Below, piece by piece: positions 36,036 to 49,710 of a stretch of DNA of 64,000 nucleotides (position 1 is its first letter; each line of letters begins with the position of its first letter). The notes under the pieces are model-generated. The model was not told where the DNA came from and ran no database searches. It was given only the letters and a program-made list of their open reading frames with translations. A program made the position numbers and the translations under genes. The stretch covers positions 4,401,501 through 4,465,500 of the forward strand of contig JAMPIT010000481.1 of assembly GCA_026261815.1 (NCBI GenBank). Reading direction: 5' to 3'. The DNA comes from Monarcha castaneiventris obscurior (taxonomy: Eukaryota; Chordata; Aves; Passeriformes; Monarchidae).

Positions 36036-38997
36036 GTTCTTCTCCACAATTAATCTTTTACTGTAGGAATTCACAGAGGATCGAAAATGTTCCTGCAGAA
36101 GGTGGGGACACCAATAATGACATTCAGGCTGTCAGGGTCACTCCTTTAGGCACAAGCAGGATTTCCTGGTCAGCAATCTCTTGGATGTGGAGAGATGCCA
36201 CCCACTAATCTACTTTTCTGGCAGCTTGTTCCCTTTTTTCTGAACATCCTGGAACAACACACGAGCCAATGGTGGTTATCACTTGATGAAAATAGGGCAA
36301 TTTATCTCATGGAACACATGGATGTGTTTGTGGCTCCTGGGGACAGTTTGAGTCCCTGTGGCACAGCCAGGCTGCTGTGACAGGATCAAACATCTCCTTG
36401 GTTAATTGGGGAGGTTAATTGGAAGGGTTAATCTCACCTGCCTGGCGAGATGGATGGGGCACTAGGATTGATCAGCTCCAGTGAAAGACAACCCAAATTC
36501 CCAGCCGTGGTTCAGTTCAGGACAGCAGAAGTGATGCTAGGATTGAGTCATGGCAATAAATCATGGATGAGAGTTTGTTTCCATGGTGCTGGAGCAGCGC
36601 TGGGCCTGGAACAGGAGCTGCTGTCATCCCTCCTCAGTCTGCTCACTCCTCACACTCCGGGACACTTCACTTCCTTAACACCAAACTAACAAATGATGAG
36701 AAATCTAACTTTCCTCGGATGGGAATCTGCACTTTCTGTCAGACCTCCTTTGGGCAGCGTTGCCAAAAAGCATTTCTGGGTGATATTTAATGTCATCATC
36801 ATATTTTCTTCTTTGTTTCAAACTGTTTGCCACCAAACAAAATGTATAATTGCAAATCTAATTACACAGAGTGTCTCTAGAAATGTGCTTAGCAATTGGG
36901 TATTTTCATGGGCAAAACCACAAACCTACAATTGCAATTATTAAAGGTTTTGTGGCACTCTTGCTTTAAAAGTGTGAGCTATTGGTGATTTTGATTAATA
37001 AAGTTCTTTAGTGGCTCATCTCCTGGAGCTTTTTTCCCTTCATCCAACTCAAATTAAGGAATTTGACTCCACTGCATTGTACCAAACTCTTGAAACCTCT
37101 GCCAGGAAAGAATAAAATTTATATCCAGTGGAATCTCTAAGTCCATTTTAGATACGTTTAGGTGTTGTTGCCACCTCTCAATACTGAATTGAAAATGTGA
37201 AAATCTGACTCTTTTAAAGCCCCATCCCCTTGTTTAACAACACTACTTGGGTTTTATTCATTTTATAAATCACATTTCTGGGCATTTTAATTCCAGAATA
37301 ACAACACGACCCTGAAGAACAGCTTGGTTTGAACCATCTTTTAGTTACCAGAATCAGAATATGTGAGTGGAGTTTTGATTTAGTCCTGCCCATTACTTAA
37401 TGGACATCTCAGCCCAGATGGCCTCACTAATCCCAGAAAACATTCTGCCATGGATCCACTGTCATTTTTAGCTTGTTCCTTCATTTCTAGAAGAAAAGCA
37501 GAGAACTTTTTCTATGTAATTGTGTTGATTTTACTTTAGTGACTCTTTTTAGGGAGTTTGAGTTAATGCTAAGCAGGATGAAAACCTGATCTGGTCTCTG
37601 TAAATTCCCTGAACTTCAGCAGAAGCACCACGAGCAACAACAAACTGCTCTCACACGGGCACTTTTTGCTCTAAAATTCCCAACCTAATCCAAAAGGAAG
37701 ATTATCCTTTCACTCAACAAGTGGCAGTGCAGAAGATAAGCAATCGTGCCAGCAGATTAGAAAGACTCCAAAATATCCTTGTAAAATAAACTGTTAAGGC
37801 TTTGATGTGTCCTTATCTGGCAGGGAGAGATTTCCCAAACATTCCAGAACACAAACAATTGCACTGCAGGGCTGAAAGGCAAAGCAATCAACTCTGGGTG
37901 CACTTTTGGAGCCTTTCATAACTGAGCCAGTAAAAAAAAAAAAAAAGAAAAGCAGTCCAGGCTTTAAGGAAGCACAAACCACACATTAAAAAAGAAATCA
38001 ATATTAAATAAAATACAACTTGCACATACGGAGACTAAATAACTCCTTTAGCTTAATGCAAAGCATTAATTGAGCTGGGAAATATTTTTACTGATAGATA
38101 CAGGAAAGGGGGGAAAAACCCCTAATGGTTCAATACTAGAATTTAACAGACACAAAATGTATAAATTAAATCAGCCTGTGTGAACTTTGCAATATTTTGA
38201 AGGATATTTGGGCAAAAAGGTCGCTCAAAACTAATGAAGTACCAAAATCCAGTGTGGTGAAGCTAAAAGGCAGGTCCTGCAAACATGAAAAAGATCAAAA
38301 GAGGGTTTCAGGTTTATTTAAAAATCTGCTTAATTGAAAGTGAGTAACTGCAAATGGCCACGCTGGCAGAGCATTGCATCAGAGAAGGTTTCAGATGGTT
38401 AATGGTAATTATAAAATATGTGACAAATTAACTCAAAGCCAGTGAAAATATACATGACAGATGAAAGCAAATATTACAGTGCTGCTCACAACTCCTCAGT
38501 CTTTCGGTGACAAGAATTTTAGAATCAGTCAGAAATTTCTTTTAAAAAAAAGAAAAAAAAGTAAGATAAAAGCAGCAATTTGGGAGATGAAGCCACTGCA
38601 GTTCCAATGGGAGCATCCAGTTTGACGTCCCCTGGCACTGTGGAGCTGATCAATCTTCATGGCTTCGGGGGAAATTAAGAATTTAAAAAAAAACAACCCA
38701 GTCAAAAAATCATATTTGTGATTGACATTCCTCCCTGTAACTCTGCTTCACTGTCACAGTCAGGATAGGGAAGAGCTGTGAGAAGACCCATCAGCATCTC
38801 CAATATTCCAGAGGCAACAGGATTTGCAGGAGCTGAAGTGAGACCTAAACCCCACTGGCTTTCCTCTGAACAGCCACCCTCACAGCATTATATTTTATTT
38901 TATCATTAAGTTGTGGAATCTTGGCTCTTCTCCTGACCCTGACATGTTAAAACCGGCACAAATTCCAACAAAAAACGGTGCTGCCCTTTAGTGCTGG
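36036..38997. other. Intergenic DNA
   Basis: AT-rich single-copy sequence with an A-tract at about 37933. Segments at 36800-36950 and 38340-38500 have many TAAT-core homeobox-type sites. No exon is supported. Confidence 0.6.
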
Positions 38998-39436
38998 TGA
39001 TGCCTTCTGCAGCCACCTAGAAACAGAGACTAGACAAGAGGAAGGGAATAAAGGTCGGTGTTTATTTGAAAGCCTTCAAGGCACACCCTGGGGGAGCCAG
39101 AGGCTGCCTCCAAAAAATGGACCCCAAGACGGACCCCAGGTCACGAGTTCTTCACACCTTTATAGCTTTGGTTCATTTGCATACCACGGTTAATTCTCCA
39201 ATTAAAGCCCCAGTTCAATGATGGAATTCCCCTCAGCTTGCTCCCCCCTTAGAGGCTTTGGGTTACACATTTTGGGCCTAGAAGAGCCTGGCTGTCCTTG
39301 AAGGCAAAGCCTGGAGAGGCTTTGTTGTGTCTGCCCAGCACGAGAGAGCAGAAATTCCAGGCCACAAGGAACTGCAGAGTTACACTCTAAGCAGTGCAGG
39401 ATTTGAAAAATATAAAAGTTAAAACCTAAGGCATCA
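38998..39436 (-). mobile_element. Solo endogenous retrovirus LTR (439 bp)
   Basis: On the minus strand the element begins TGATGCCTTAGG and ends AGAAGGCATCA, a perfect 7-bp terminal inverted repeat with TG...CA ends. It has a TATAAA (39164-39159) and, about 93 bp downstream, an AATAAA (39066-39061), the layout of a promoter and polyadenylation signal in an LTR. No internal genes or second LTR are nearby. Flanks show no clear target-site duplication, so it may be old. Confidence 0.85.
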
Positions 39437-42435
39437 CTGTGCCAAAAGCAGTTGTGGTCCAGCACAGCAGCTCACAGGAGCCTGCAAGAGGCCACATTTG
39501 GGATCTGCCACCCCAAAATCTCAGAGCAAAGAGGCTTCCTGGGCACCCAGAGCCTGGAAACATCCACTCCCTTCCTCCAGCACTCGGAGAGGTCCTGCTG
39601 GAATTCTCCTCTGAGGGAGACCTGCCTGGTTTGTGCTTCAGAGCAGGCTTGATCACAAGAAACATCCTTGCCTGAATCGCTGCCAGGTCGAGGAGCAATT
39701 AAAGACAATTAAAAGCGCCATTTGTTAAAGCCCCATAATTGCATTAAGCCCCGTAATCCTCTGCCACGCAGGTAAAGTGCTCTGGGGCTGGGGTTCTGGG
39801 GGGTTGGTTTGCTTTGGTTGGTTGTTTTTAATTTACAGGTACTAAAATGCAAGGGAAATGTGAAACCACCTTTTTTTTTAGCACAATTTTCCTCTCTTGG
39901 CGTTATCCCAGCTCTACCATCGATGCTGGGATGCTGGCGAGCAGACAAGGAGCTTTAGGAGCATGACACCCAGCCCAGACAGCAGTGCTGGAGGCTCTCA
40001 CCTCTCCCTGGCAGGGAACAGAAGGAACAGCAGAGCAGCTCTGCGAGAGGAAAATGATCCAACACACACCGGGAGCTTAATGGGATTCGCATCAAACCTG
40101 CAACCCGGTGAATAAAAGCGAAAACAAAGAGCTTTGTTTGTGTGCTGCGAGTGAGAAAAAGCCCCATCCCCCAGGGGAGGGAACAAGATTCCATGGCTGG
40201 TTTTGAGGAGCAGGTTTGGAATGCGAGCTCAGGGGGTAAAGATGTGAGCAATCCCAAAGCTGGCCATATTTCAGTGAGCTAAGTGCAGATTTGCATTTCC
40301 CCCGTGGGGAGGGAAAAGCTGAAGGTGGCAGATGATTTTTCCTGTGTAAATGTGAGTAACCACGCCGAGGCACCAAGTGGATGGATGGGCCTCTCCAGCC
40401 AGGCCTCTCTCACAATCACTCTTTCAAACGAGGCCATTACTGAATAAAAACCTTTCCTTAGTCTTGCTCCAGTTTTTCTGCAAAGAAATGGGGGAGGTTT
40501 TTATTCCTGCTCGGGAGTCAGAGGTGGTCCAGACCCAGGGAAGGGCCTCAGGGGAGCATCTGCACACTGCCAGTGAGCCACGGCTGGCACTGAGGGGGAT
40601 GATGTGCAATGGGGGGGATTTAAGCACAAAACATGGACTTTCTATGGGTATTTAATATGGCAGAATTAGGATGGACTGTCACCAAATGATTAATCCCACC
40701 AGGTACCTAGCAATCCTCACAGCCCTTTCATTTGAGAGCTGCATGGCCACAACTGTCACCTGCTCCTACCAGGGGACCAAGAAGAGGTTTTTTATAGGGA
40801 AATCAATCCTGAGGATTGTTGTGATTCCTTCAGAATAATCAAAAGCATCAGTGACGTGCAGGAGGAAGAGGAATTCATTTAAAGTTAACAATTATTGGTG
40901 TGACACGAAGGCACGAGGTTAAAGAGATGTCTTAGTGCAGACAGCTCATGTTTTAAAAAATTCTCATTACATTTTGCCCTGGAGTAATGATTTATGCAAT
41001 TAGGATGTTTCCTTCAGCTAACCTCTCTCCCTCTTTCCAGGTTTTCCAACCATCTTCATTATACTGGATGACCCTCAATGCAAAATTCATAGCAATTATC
41101 AAGTCTCTAGGAAGCTCATGTTCAGTACTTTTATTTTTTAAAAAGTGCCTCAAATTAAGGAATGAAGACAACAAAATCATTTCACTGCTCAGTCTTAAAA
41201 ATGTTGGAAGGACTAATCTTAAATCAATCCATGGATGTCTCTGATCCATCACAGAGACCACGGACAACGCTGTAGGAATGCTGAATTTCTGTAATGCTCA
41301 GCCACACTCCTGGATTCCTTAAGGACCATTCATTTCTATTTTTTGGGACATCTAAAGAAATTCTTCTCGAGCCAAATGTATTTCTTCTCATCACTGTTTG
41401 ATTCTCAGTCCGGTGCATGTTACAGTGAATGAATCACAATAATTTGAAGCCACAACGTGCTGCCACCTCCTTTTGATGGATTTGTTCATGAATATGTACC
41501 AGAAACCCGGCACTTGCCTTTTGGGCCCGAGCTGATCCTCACGTGGCTGTCACCCAGCAGCATCCCAGACCAGGATCTCACTGAGAACTGGTCCAGCAGC
41601 ATCTGCCAGCACATTCTGAGGAGTTTCAGAGAACAGAGAGGCTGCATAATTAACAAGTCAGCACCCTGCAACCGCCCCGAGGCAATGTGAGAGCTAAAAA
41701 TGACTGGAGAAATGCAAGGAGTGGCAGAAGGACTCGTTCTGTTCGTTCAAATAATGAATTGGCTTCAAAGAATCGAGTGGGGCTGTTGTCTTAGTAACCC
41801 ATTCCGGGAGAGAAAATCTTCCAGGGAGTTGGCAAGCAGTGCCTGGAACATCTGCACACCCAGGCAGGCTGGCAGATCCAGGTTCTCTGGCAGCACCTGG
41901 CAGGAATTATGGTGGAATTTAGCAAATGCTGAACTCAACAGAACAAAAGAAGTTGCTTTTGCTGCCCTCATGACCTCTATTTCCCAAAAAAACAAACAAA
42001 CAAACAATTAAACTGGCAGGTCAGCTCAGGATACCTCGCTGGGCTGTATTTGGGGTTTTACATAAATGCAAACACAGCCCAGATCAGAGAAAGACCCTCC
42101 ATGGGAATTTTGTGCCCAAATTCCCCACCCAGTCAATAAAACTCACCAGTGACCAAAGCTGTGTGGGGGAGAGCATTTGCTGCTATCCTGTTCGAAAGGA
42201 TTTTCAGTGTTGTGCATTTGGAGCTGCAAAAGAGAGTTATCAGAATATGAATTAAAATCAGAAAGTGTGTTCAGGCACTGAACTCTCTGTCATGGAAATG
42301 TGTGCTGCAATTACAATTTGTTAAAAATACACCATTTCCCTCAGGCTGAGCCATCTGCAGGAACTGAACTCACCTTCGTGGACAAGCCAGGGTGCCATCA
42401 GCCTAAAAAACCAGGAAATTTATATCAAAAACAGT
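39437..42435. other. Intergenic DNA
   Basis: Apparently single-copy sequence with an (AACA)n stretch at about 41990-42007. No gene or transposon is recognised. Confidence 0.6.
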
Positions 42436-43515
42436 GTGGGCAGCAGGAGCAGGGCAGGGATTGTCCCTCTGTGCTGGGCACTGGGGAGGTCACACCTCAA
42501 ACTCTGTGTCCAGCTCTGGCCCCTCACAAGAATTGAGGGGCTGGATCATGTCCAGGGCAGGGAACGGAGCTGGGAAGGGGCTGGAGAATTCCTGAGGGAG
42601 CTGGGAAAGGGGCTGGAGAATTCCTGAGGGAGCTGGGAAAGGGGCTGGAGAATTCCTGAGGGAGCTGGGAAAGGGCTGGAGAATCCTGAGGGAGCTGGGA
42701 AAGGGGCTGGAGAATTCCTGAGGGACCTGGGAAAGGGCTGGAGAATTCCTGAGGGAGCTGGGAAAGGGCTGGAGAATTCCTGAGGGAGCTGGGAAGGGGC
42801 TGGAGAATTCCTGAGGGAGCTGGGAAAGGGGCTGGAGAATCCCTGAGGGAGCTGGGAAAGGGGCTGGAGAATTCCTGAGGGAGCTGGAAAGGGGCTGGAG
42901 AATTCCTGAGGGAGCTGGGAAAGGGCTGGAGAATTCCTGAGGGAGCTGGGAAAGGGGCTGGAGAATTCCTGAGGGAGCTGGGAAGGGGCTGGAGAATTCC
43001 TGAGGGAGCTGGGAAAGGGGCTGGAGAATTCCTGAGGGAGCTGGGAAAGGGCTGGAGAATTCCTGAGGGAGCTGGGAAAGGGCTGGAGAATTCCTGAGGG
43101 AGCTGGGAAGGGGCTGGAGAATTCCTGAGGGAGCTGGGAAAGGGCTGGAGAATTCCTGAGGGAGCTGGGAAAGGGCTGGAGAATTCCTGAGGGAGCTGGA
43201 AAGGGGCTCAGCCTGGAGAAAAGGAGGCTCAGGGGGGACCTTGTGGCTCTGCACAAGTCCCTGACAGGAGGGGGCAGCCGGGGGGGATTTGGGATCTGCT
43301 CCCAGGGAACAGGGAGAGGAGGAGAGGGAACGGCCTCAGCCTGGGCCAGGGGAGGCTCAGGGTGGACAGCAGCAGGAATTTCCCCATGGAAAGGGTGCTC
43401 AGGCCTTGGAACTGCCCAGGGAGGTTTGGAGTCCCCATCCCTGGAGGTGCCCAAGGAAAGGTTGGAGGTGGCACTCAGAGCTCTGGGCTGGGGACAAGGT
43501 GGAGATCAGGCAAAA
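42436..43515 (+). mobile_element. CR1 LINE with internal minisatellite expansion
   Basis: The left flank (42436-42566) reads as CR1: GGGCACTGGGGAGGTCACAC, GTGTCCAGCTCTGGCCCCTC, GGGGCTGGATCATGTCCAGG. The right flank (43205-43515) resumes CR1 with CTCAGCCTGGAGAAAAGGAG, GGGGGACCTTGTGGCTCTGC and CAGCAGCAGGAATTTCCCC to GGAGGTGGCACTCAG. Between them is a tandem array that normal CR1 copies lack. Open frames here are by-products. Confidence 0.93.
42567..43204. repeat. 31-32 bp minisatellite inside CR1, 20 copies
   Basis: The unit is GGAGAATTCCTGAGGGAGCT followed by GGGAAAGGGGCT. Differences are mainly three or four A/G at the G-run, plus single variants (ACCTGG, AATCCTG, AATCCCTG). It arose by expansion of the CR1 segment around GAGGGAGCTGGG. 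Confidence 0.96.
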
Positions 43516-46500
43516 GTCACGACATTCTGTGATTTACAGAGGAAAAAAGAAAAGAAAAAAAACCCTTCCAATGCAAAAATCAATCTTCAGTAACCAAACT
43601 ATTCTTTTCCAACCCCCACTGTTATTGTAACAGAACAATTACGTGGCAAACAGAAAGATTTAACTGGAGTGCCTGAAATGATCTCTCCTGAGCAATATTT
43701 CATAAACACGTCCATATTTTATTGGTTTGCTCTGCAAACAGCAGAGAACGCTGCAAGTCACACAACAAACAGCCCTTTGCAGCATCACTTTGATTTTGGA
43801 GTGATCTGAAGTGAGGGTCGAAGAGCCAATAAAGCATTTCAGATCATCTGGGATCCCTTGCTGGAATTTTAAATGTGTTCCCCAAAGGAGAGGGTGGTGC
43901 TCGTGAGCCTGGAGTTCAATTGGCGTTAGCAGTTTAAGTGCAAAAAAAAGTTAATTAGTCATAAAAAAAATGCTCCATGATAAACATGGCAGCCCGATTT
44001 GTATTCAAATATGACTTTTCTGGTCTAAAATAGAAAGCAAAGCAATTAGCCTGCACAGGCATTAACTGCTGGGGTTATTCAGTGGATAATGAGCAAATGC
44101 AGCCACCCACCACTTCCCTCTGCAATGCTGGTTTTCATTGACTTTAATGCATTCCTAACATTAGGGTTTGTTTACCATTCTGGTGATTAACAACAGGATC
44201 AAACCCCGCTCTCAGCTGCCTTACAAGACCAGAAAATTTATTGCAGGAGCAGCCCTTGGCCCACTGCAATTCCTGAATTTCAACCACAGCTTAGCAGAGA
44301 AGCGATTTGAGTGCTGAAAACGCTCTTCAAAGTGTGCAGGCAGTGCTGAGAGTTTGACTTGGCGGCTTTTAAAATGCAAATAAGAAATTATCAGAGATCT
44401 CCAGCTCGTGGAATGTGTGGAAATAAACAATGATTTCGCTGTGGGAAATGCAGGAGTGATGGAAACAGCAGTGAATGACCCAGGAAAGAAGCACTGGGCA
44501 GCCCAGGGCAGGGCTGTGGAGTGGCAGGACCGGGACATGAACAAGGACACTGCAAATAAACCCCTGAACCTCTTCCTGGAGGCACGAACAGGCAGCGTTT
44601 CACTGCAGCTGGACATCCCTCATGCAGAATGACACCTTTAAGAGGCACCTAAGAGATTCAGAGTGAGGAATCCCAAATCTTAACTCAAGTGATTGAACCT
44701 AATTTGAATTGCATTACTTTTCTCCTCCCTCCCGGAATATTCATTGGGAATTTTGACAGATCAGTTTACTGTCAGTGAGATGAAAGATATGCCTGTCAGC
44801 CAATGTTTACGAGTCAGTCTTCAAGCTGAGAGAGAAAATTAAAACCATTACCATACCACCAGTCTGAAGCCAAACTTAATATCACAGCACATATTTGGCA
44901 ATTAAGCTGAATTAGAAGAAATGAAGGGAAGAATCCTTCACCTTGGGTGGAATCAGAGGTTTTACCTCAGCACATCGTCCAGTCACACTTAAATCACAGA
45001 TCTGAGCAGAGGGGAGAGGGAAAGTGAGCTCACCAAAACATTCTGAGTTGTAAAATCATGTATTCAGAGTGTTCTTATTCCAAACCTGCCTGGAAGTTCT
45101 GCTGGGGTCAGCTGGAGATGGAGCAGGGTGTGACACCCTCATCCCCTGGAAGTTCTGCATTGCTCCAGTGAATAACCCCAGCAGTTAATGCCTTTGCAGG
45201 CTAATGCCTCGCTTTCTATTTCAGACCTGAAGAAATCATAGCTGAATACAAACTGGGGTGCCAGAGCATCCTCTGGAAGTTCTGGATTGCTCTGGGCATG
45301 GGCTGCCAACGGGAATTGTTCTCTCTGCTGTTTTTGCCCACATTTTCATCCAGTTCTGGCAGAAGCAGCCAGACAATTTGATTCTTAAAAAGAGCCCCTG
45401 ATCTCCAGAGAGAAACAAGAGAACCACAGACATTCGGCTTCCTCCCCCTCTGCTTCTGCACACCCAGGAGAGGCAGAGTGAGAGCTGCTGGGATCAGGGA
45501 CCCCGGGATGGGACCTGTGCCCACCCCAGCAGTGCCAGGATGGAGCCCAGCTCCTGGCCGTGGGCTCTCAGCTCACCTCACAGCGAGGAATGGTCTGGGA
45601 ATAACTGGATGAGACAGGAGGAGCCTGAGCCACATCCCCAGGCCCGTGAGGAGCACCAAGGCAGAGATAAAACGGGGATTTGCAGCCCGGGTTTATCTCG
45701 GCAGCAGTGCACATCAGCTCCAGACGTCTGTCAGCAGTGAGTCAGTGCTGAGGAAAGGTCAATGTTTTCCTCTCCCTGAGCAGAGGAAACTGAGGCTGCT
45801 GACTCAAAATCAGATTTCCAATTACTGGCTTGGCTGATTAATCTTCATTTTGTCCCAGCTTCAGCGTGAAAAACCCGGGGCTGTTGGGAAGAGTGATTTG
45901 GGGTTTCAGATGCTCTCAGAAATTAACTCTTTGATGTCTTGTTTAAAAGCATCCAGAGTTAATTGGGAAGGGCAGGTAGGGAAGGACAACTCTGAGGGAA
46001 GAAGGAGTAGGAAGAGAAGTCTGGTGGAGTTTCAGCTTAGAAAAAAAACATGTAATCCTAGGATGGCTGGGGTTGGAAGGGAACTTAAAGACCATCCAGT
46101 TCCACCCCCCTGCCATGGGCAGGGACACCTCCCACCAGAATATTTTCTGTTTGATTATTGGTTGTAATTACATTCCAATTTAACAAGCTCCAGTTACTTT
46201 TTCTCCCAGAGAGAACAGCCCTACTATCATTCAGTAGACTGTGTTGCCCTATATTTTAGCAGGGTCATGTTTTGGCTGCCACAAGACTTCCCAAACCAAA
46301 AAACTAAGATAAAATCCCTCTTATAAGAACTCGAGGCATTTAAAGTCTGTGTTGCAGCACTAAATACTGATACAAAAAGTCTTTGAAGCACTTTGGAAAT
46401 ATGGGAGCAGAAAACAATGTCAATTTTTAGCTCAGTCATGGCAATTCTGTGACAAGAGCAGGGGGGTATTTTGTGGGTTTTTAAGAGCTTGATCAGGGAC

Positions 46501-49500
46501 TTCAATTTAAAAAGGATTAGCTACCACTACCCAAAACGGTGTTTTAGAGGGAGGAGCTCAAGGTTTTAAGTACCTTTATGCCCCTCTTTGTGTTGTTTCA
46601 GACCTGAATCAAACACGAACCGAGCTGACAACTGTGCAAAGGGATTTTTCCACTGGTTCACTCTGTGACCCCAACAGAGCAGCTGAGCCCCCAGCCCAGA
46701 CTGGCACAGAGCAGGGTTCTCCTCACCCCTCACCACCTGCCTGTACTTTATAAACAGCCCAGGGACCCACTGCTCTTGTGCCTGTAAACCTTTATTGGAG
46801 CACTCTGGGTGCACCAGGAGTTCCAAACCTCCAATGCCAGGACTGTAACAGGAGCTCATTTCCTTCTCCAACCTGTTCATTTTGAACCATTCCAGCCTGG
46901 ATGTTTTCTGTGGACAGGCAGGGAGAAGAAAGGAGAATCCAAGTTGCTTTTGCCAGTACAATGCCTGGCTCGTGCATTTCCAGCAGCCAGCACAGGAATG
47001 AGTTCATTTGGAATTGAAATTAGCTCATTATAATTTCTTTTATTACTGGCTCCTGACCAAGCGAGGAAGTGCTTTCTAATATTCAGAACAAGCTGTACAA
47101 TTCACTGCTTTACAAACAATTGGAGAAAAAAAATATATTGTGATCAGAAAATGATATTCTGGTTTGGGTTCAGTTAGACTAGAAACAGGAGTGGGAAAAC
47201 AGAGAGAAACTCACAAATTTTGGTGAAATTATTCTATGAGCCTTGTGCTCCCCATGCTACCTGTAATATTTCAGTAGTGATTTATACAGCTGTGCTTTAT
47301 GAACCTCTTTGCTTTCCTCTAATTAAGCTGTGCTGGCATTGCCTGTAAAAAAAACCCAGAAAAACACTTTTCCAGCAAAAGATTTTTGTTTTCCACTGCA
47401 ACATGGCCCAGGTGAGATTCTGACTAAAGAAAGCAAAATTTACATTTTTGGAGGGAATTTCAATGAAACAATGGCAAAACCAGGAGCCAAACTGCTGGGC
47501 ACTGGGGGGAGAGGATGGGGAATAGGTGAGGAAGGTTCCTGTGATCGCTGACAGCTCAGGAGTGTCCCTGGAAGGATTCAGGGTCCAAAGGTTTGGTCAG
47601 CACCAGTTGAGAACCACGAGTTCTGCGTGGCCACAAAGAGTGAGGCAGAGCCAGAGAGGTCCTTTGGTTCCTTGCACCAAGAAAGGGGAACCTGATTCCA
47701 AGCAGATTTCCCCCAAACCTGACCAGCTCTTGGATGAAATCCAACCATGCAGCAGCCAGCAATGGTGAGAGCTCCTGCTGTTCTCAGACTGAGCAGAAGT
47801 GGGAACAGCAGGAATTCTGCTCCAGCCTCACTTCCACAGGGCTGCTCAGCCTGGAAAACAGCCTGACTGCCCAAGGAGATGGGCTTTGATCTGCCCGAGG
47901 TCTTTTCCCTTCAGAGGGAATTCCTGAAGGGAATTCCTGAAATAATGCCAGGCTTGGTTCTTTAGGATGAGCTTCCCAAAAGGCACCGCTTGGGTTATCG
48001 GCAGCCCTTGGGATGCCATGGACCTTCATGTTTTAATGCAGGAACAATCCTGCCAAAGGAATCAATAAAGAGAAGTGCCAGAGAGGAATTTCTGAGCAAC
48101 TTCCCATTTCCTGACAGAGGGAGAGGAGAGCCCTTGGAGTTTGCTGGGTGGTGAGAATTGAGGCTGTTTTCCTCACACCTCCTGGCACTGCCTTTTCATT
48201 GCTTGCTGGTCTGTATCCCTGCAGGTCGCTTCTCCAGCTCCGTGTCCACAGGAATGTGGGAAGGGGCTGCCAAGTGCCCTGCTTTTCCCCCGTGCATTCC
48301 CTGCCTCCCAAAAAAACACCTGGAGATGTCAACATGCTCAAACCAAAAATCCTTCCATTTGTTCTGCAGGTCCAGAAATTCCCTGGTGTTCTATAAATCC
48401 TGGCACAGCTTATGCCCAAACTGGGATCCTCCAGAACTGTTTTGTTCATCTGAGACGGAGGTTAAAAAAACCCCACAAAAATTCCTTGTGGCTGGGTCAT
48501 CCCAGCAGTGAGATAGGGAGCTCAACTCTTCCAAGGGACAGCCAAAGGAATACATAATTAGATAAAAACAAATTATAATTCTATTGAATTATTTTAATGA
48601 GCCATTCATTTCAGCAGCAAAGAGAGTGCATTAAGGAGTCAGAAATGTAAATGGCTGAAAGCACAGTGGGGCATTTGGGAAAAAGCACATTATCCAAGTG
48701 ACACATTATCCTTGTGAACTGCCACCAGCTCGAAGGGGAAAATAGATCCCATCACCAAATTTACACTGGAATTGTCAGAATTAAGAAGATCTGTGAAAGA
48801 TAATGTATTATATCACCGTATTCTTAGTCAGTATTTGACAGAAAGTCTTTTCTTTCCACAGTTTCTCAGTGAAGTCAGACACCTCCTTTTTCCTGCTCTG
48901 TGGTTTCCCACTGCAGATGAGGCCTGTGCACACCAGGAGTGGGAATTTGATAAACTGATGATAAGTGCCCAACCTTCTGCTGCCTTTATTGGGGATATCA
49001 CCTTGTGCAATATTGCAGACAGCTTTGATTATTGTCAGCAAACCGGAGCGGGGCGAGCCCCATCCCACCCCACCTCACACAATAATTCTGTTTCCTCTTT
49101 ATTTTTAATCCCTACACTTGGGCTTCACTGAAGAAATAAATTTTCTCCTGTAGCACTTGCAGAGCTGGGATTTCTTAGGAATGAGAAAAGTCTGACAGGA
49201 GTCACAGGAGCAATCCAGGCAACCTGGCCTTTGCTGAAATTAAAAAGTTGCCTCTTTCTTCCAAGGATCACAAGCAGTGAGAAAGAGCCTGAAAGAAGAA
49301 TTTAGCTGACAATGTAACTGCATGAGCCTTTTTTCTGCCCCCAACAGCTCCACTTTGGATCCCAGCTGTGTTTACTGCTGTGGCAGAAAGCATTCTTTGA
49401 CTTGTAAGCTGATTAAATTTGACCCAGAAGTTAGAGAAAAATGAATGTAGCATTCCGTTAATCCAATTTTTTTCTGCTAACCATCCGGCATCTCATAAAC

Positions 49501-49710
49501 GGCCTAACTCACACAGCAAGCTGAAGAAGTGGGAACAGCTTAATAAAATATTTCAGCTTGCATTTAGTCCGTGCTGAATCGAGAGGAATGCTATCAGAGC
49601 TGCTGCTCCAGAGGTGCAACGGGACCCAACCCACAGCACATCTCAGAGCTGCCCCCCAGGATTTGCAGGCAGCACCAAAGGGAGAAGGACTGAAGTGAAA
49701 AATGAGCTGG
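43516..49710. other. Intergenic DNA
   Basis: It contains one CR1 tail (46055-46135). Segments 43640-44130 and 44690-44830 look regulatory in composition (AT cores, few simple repeats), but this is an impression. No exon is supported. Confidence 0.6.
46055..46135 (-). mobile_element. CR1 LINE 3' end fragment
   Basis: CTAGGATGGCTGGGGTTGG, then AAGGGAACTTAAAGACCATC and CCCCCTGCCATGGGCAGGGA, is the reverse complement of the CR1 3' end, about 80 bp. Confidence 0.9.

Noticed and set aside
42490..43454. Proline/serine-rich 254- and 302-codon open frames
   Set aside because: They are antisense translations of the CR1-internal minisatellite.
48772..49131. 119-codon plus-strand open frame
   Set aside because: No recognisable protein family; consistent with chance.
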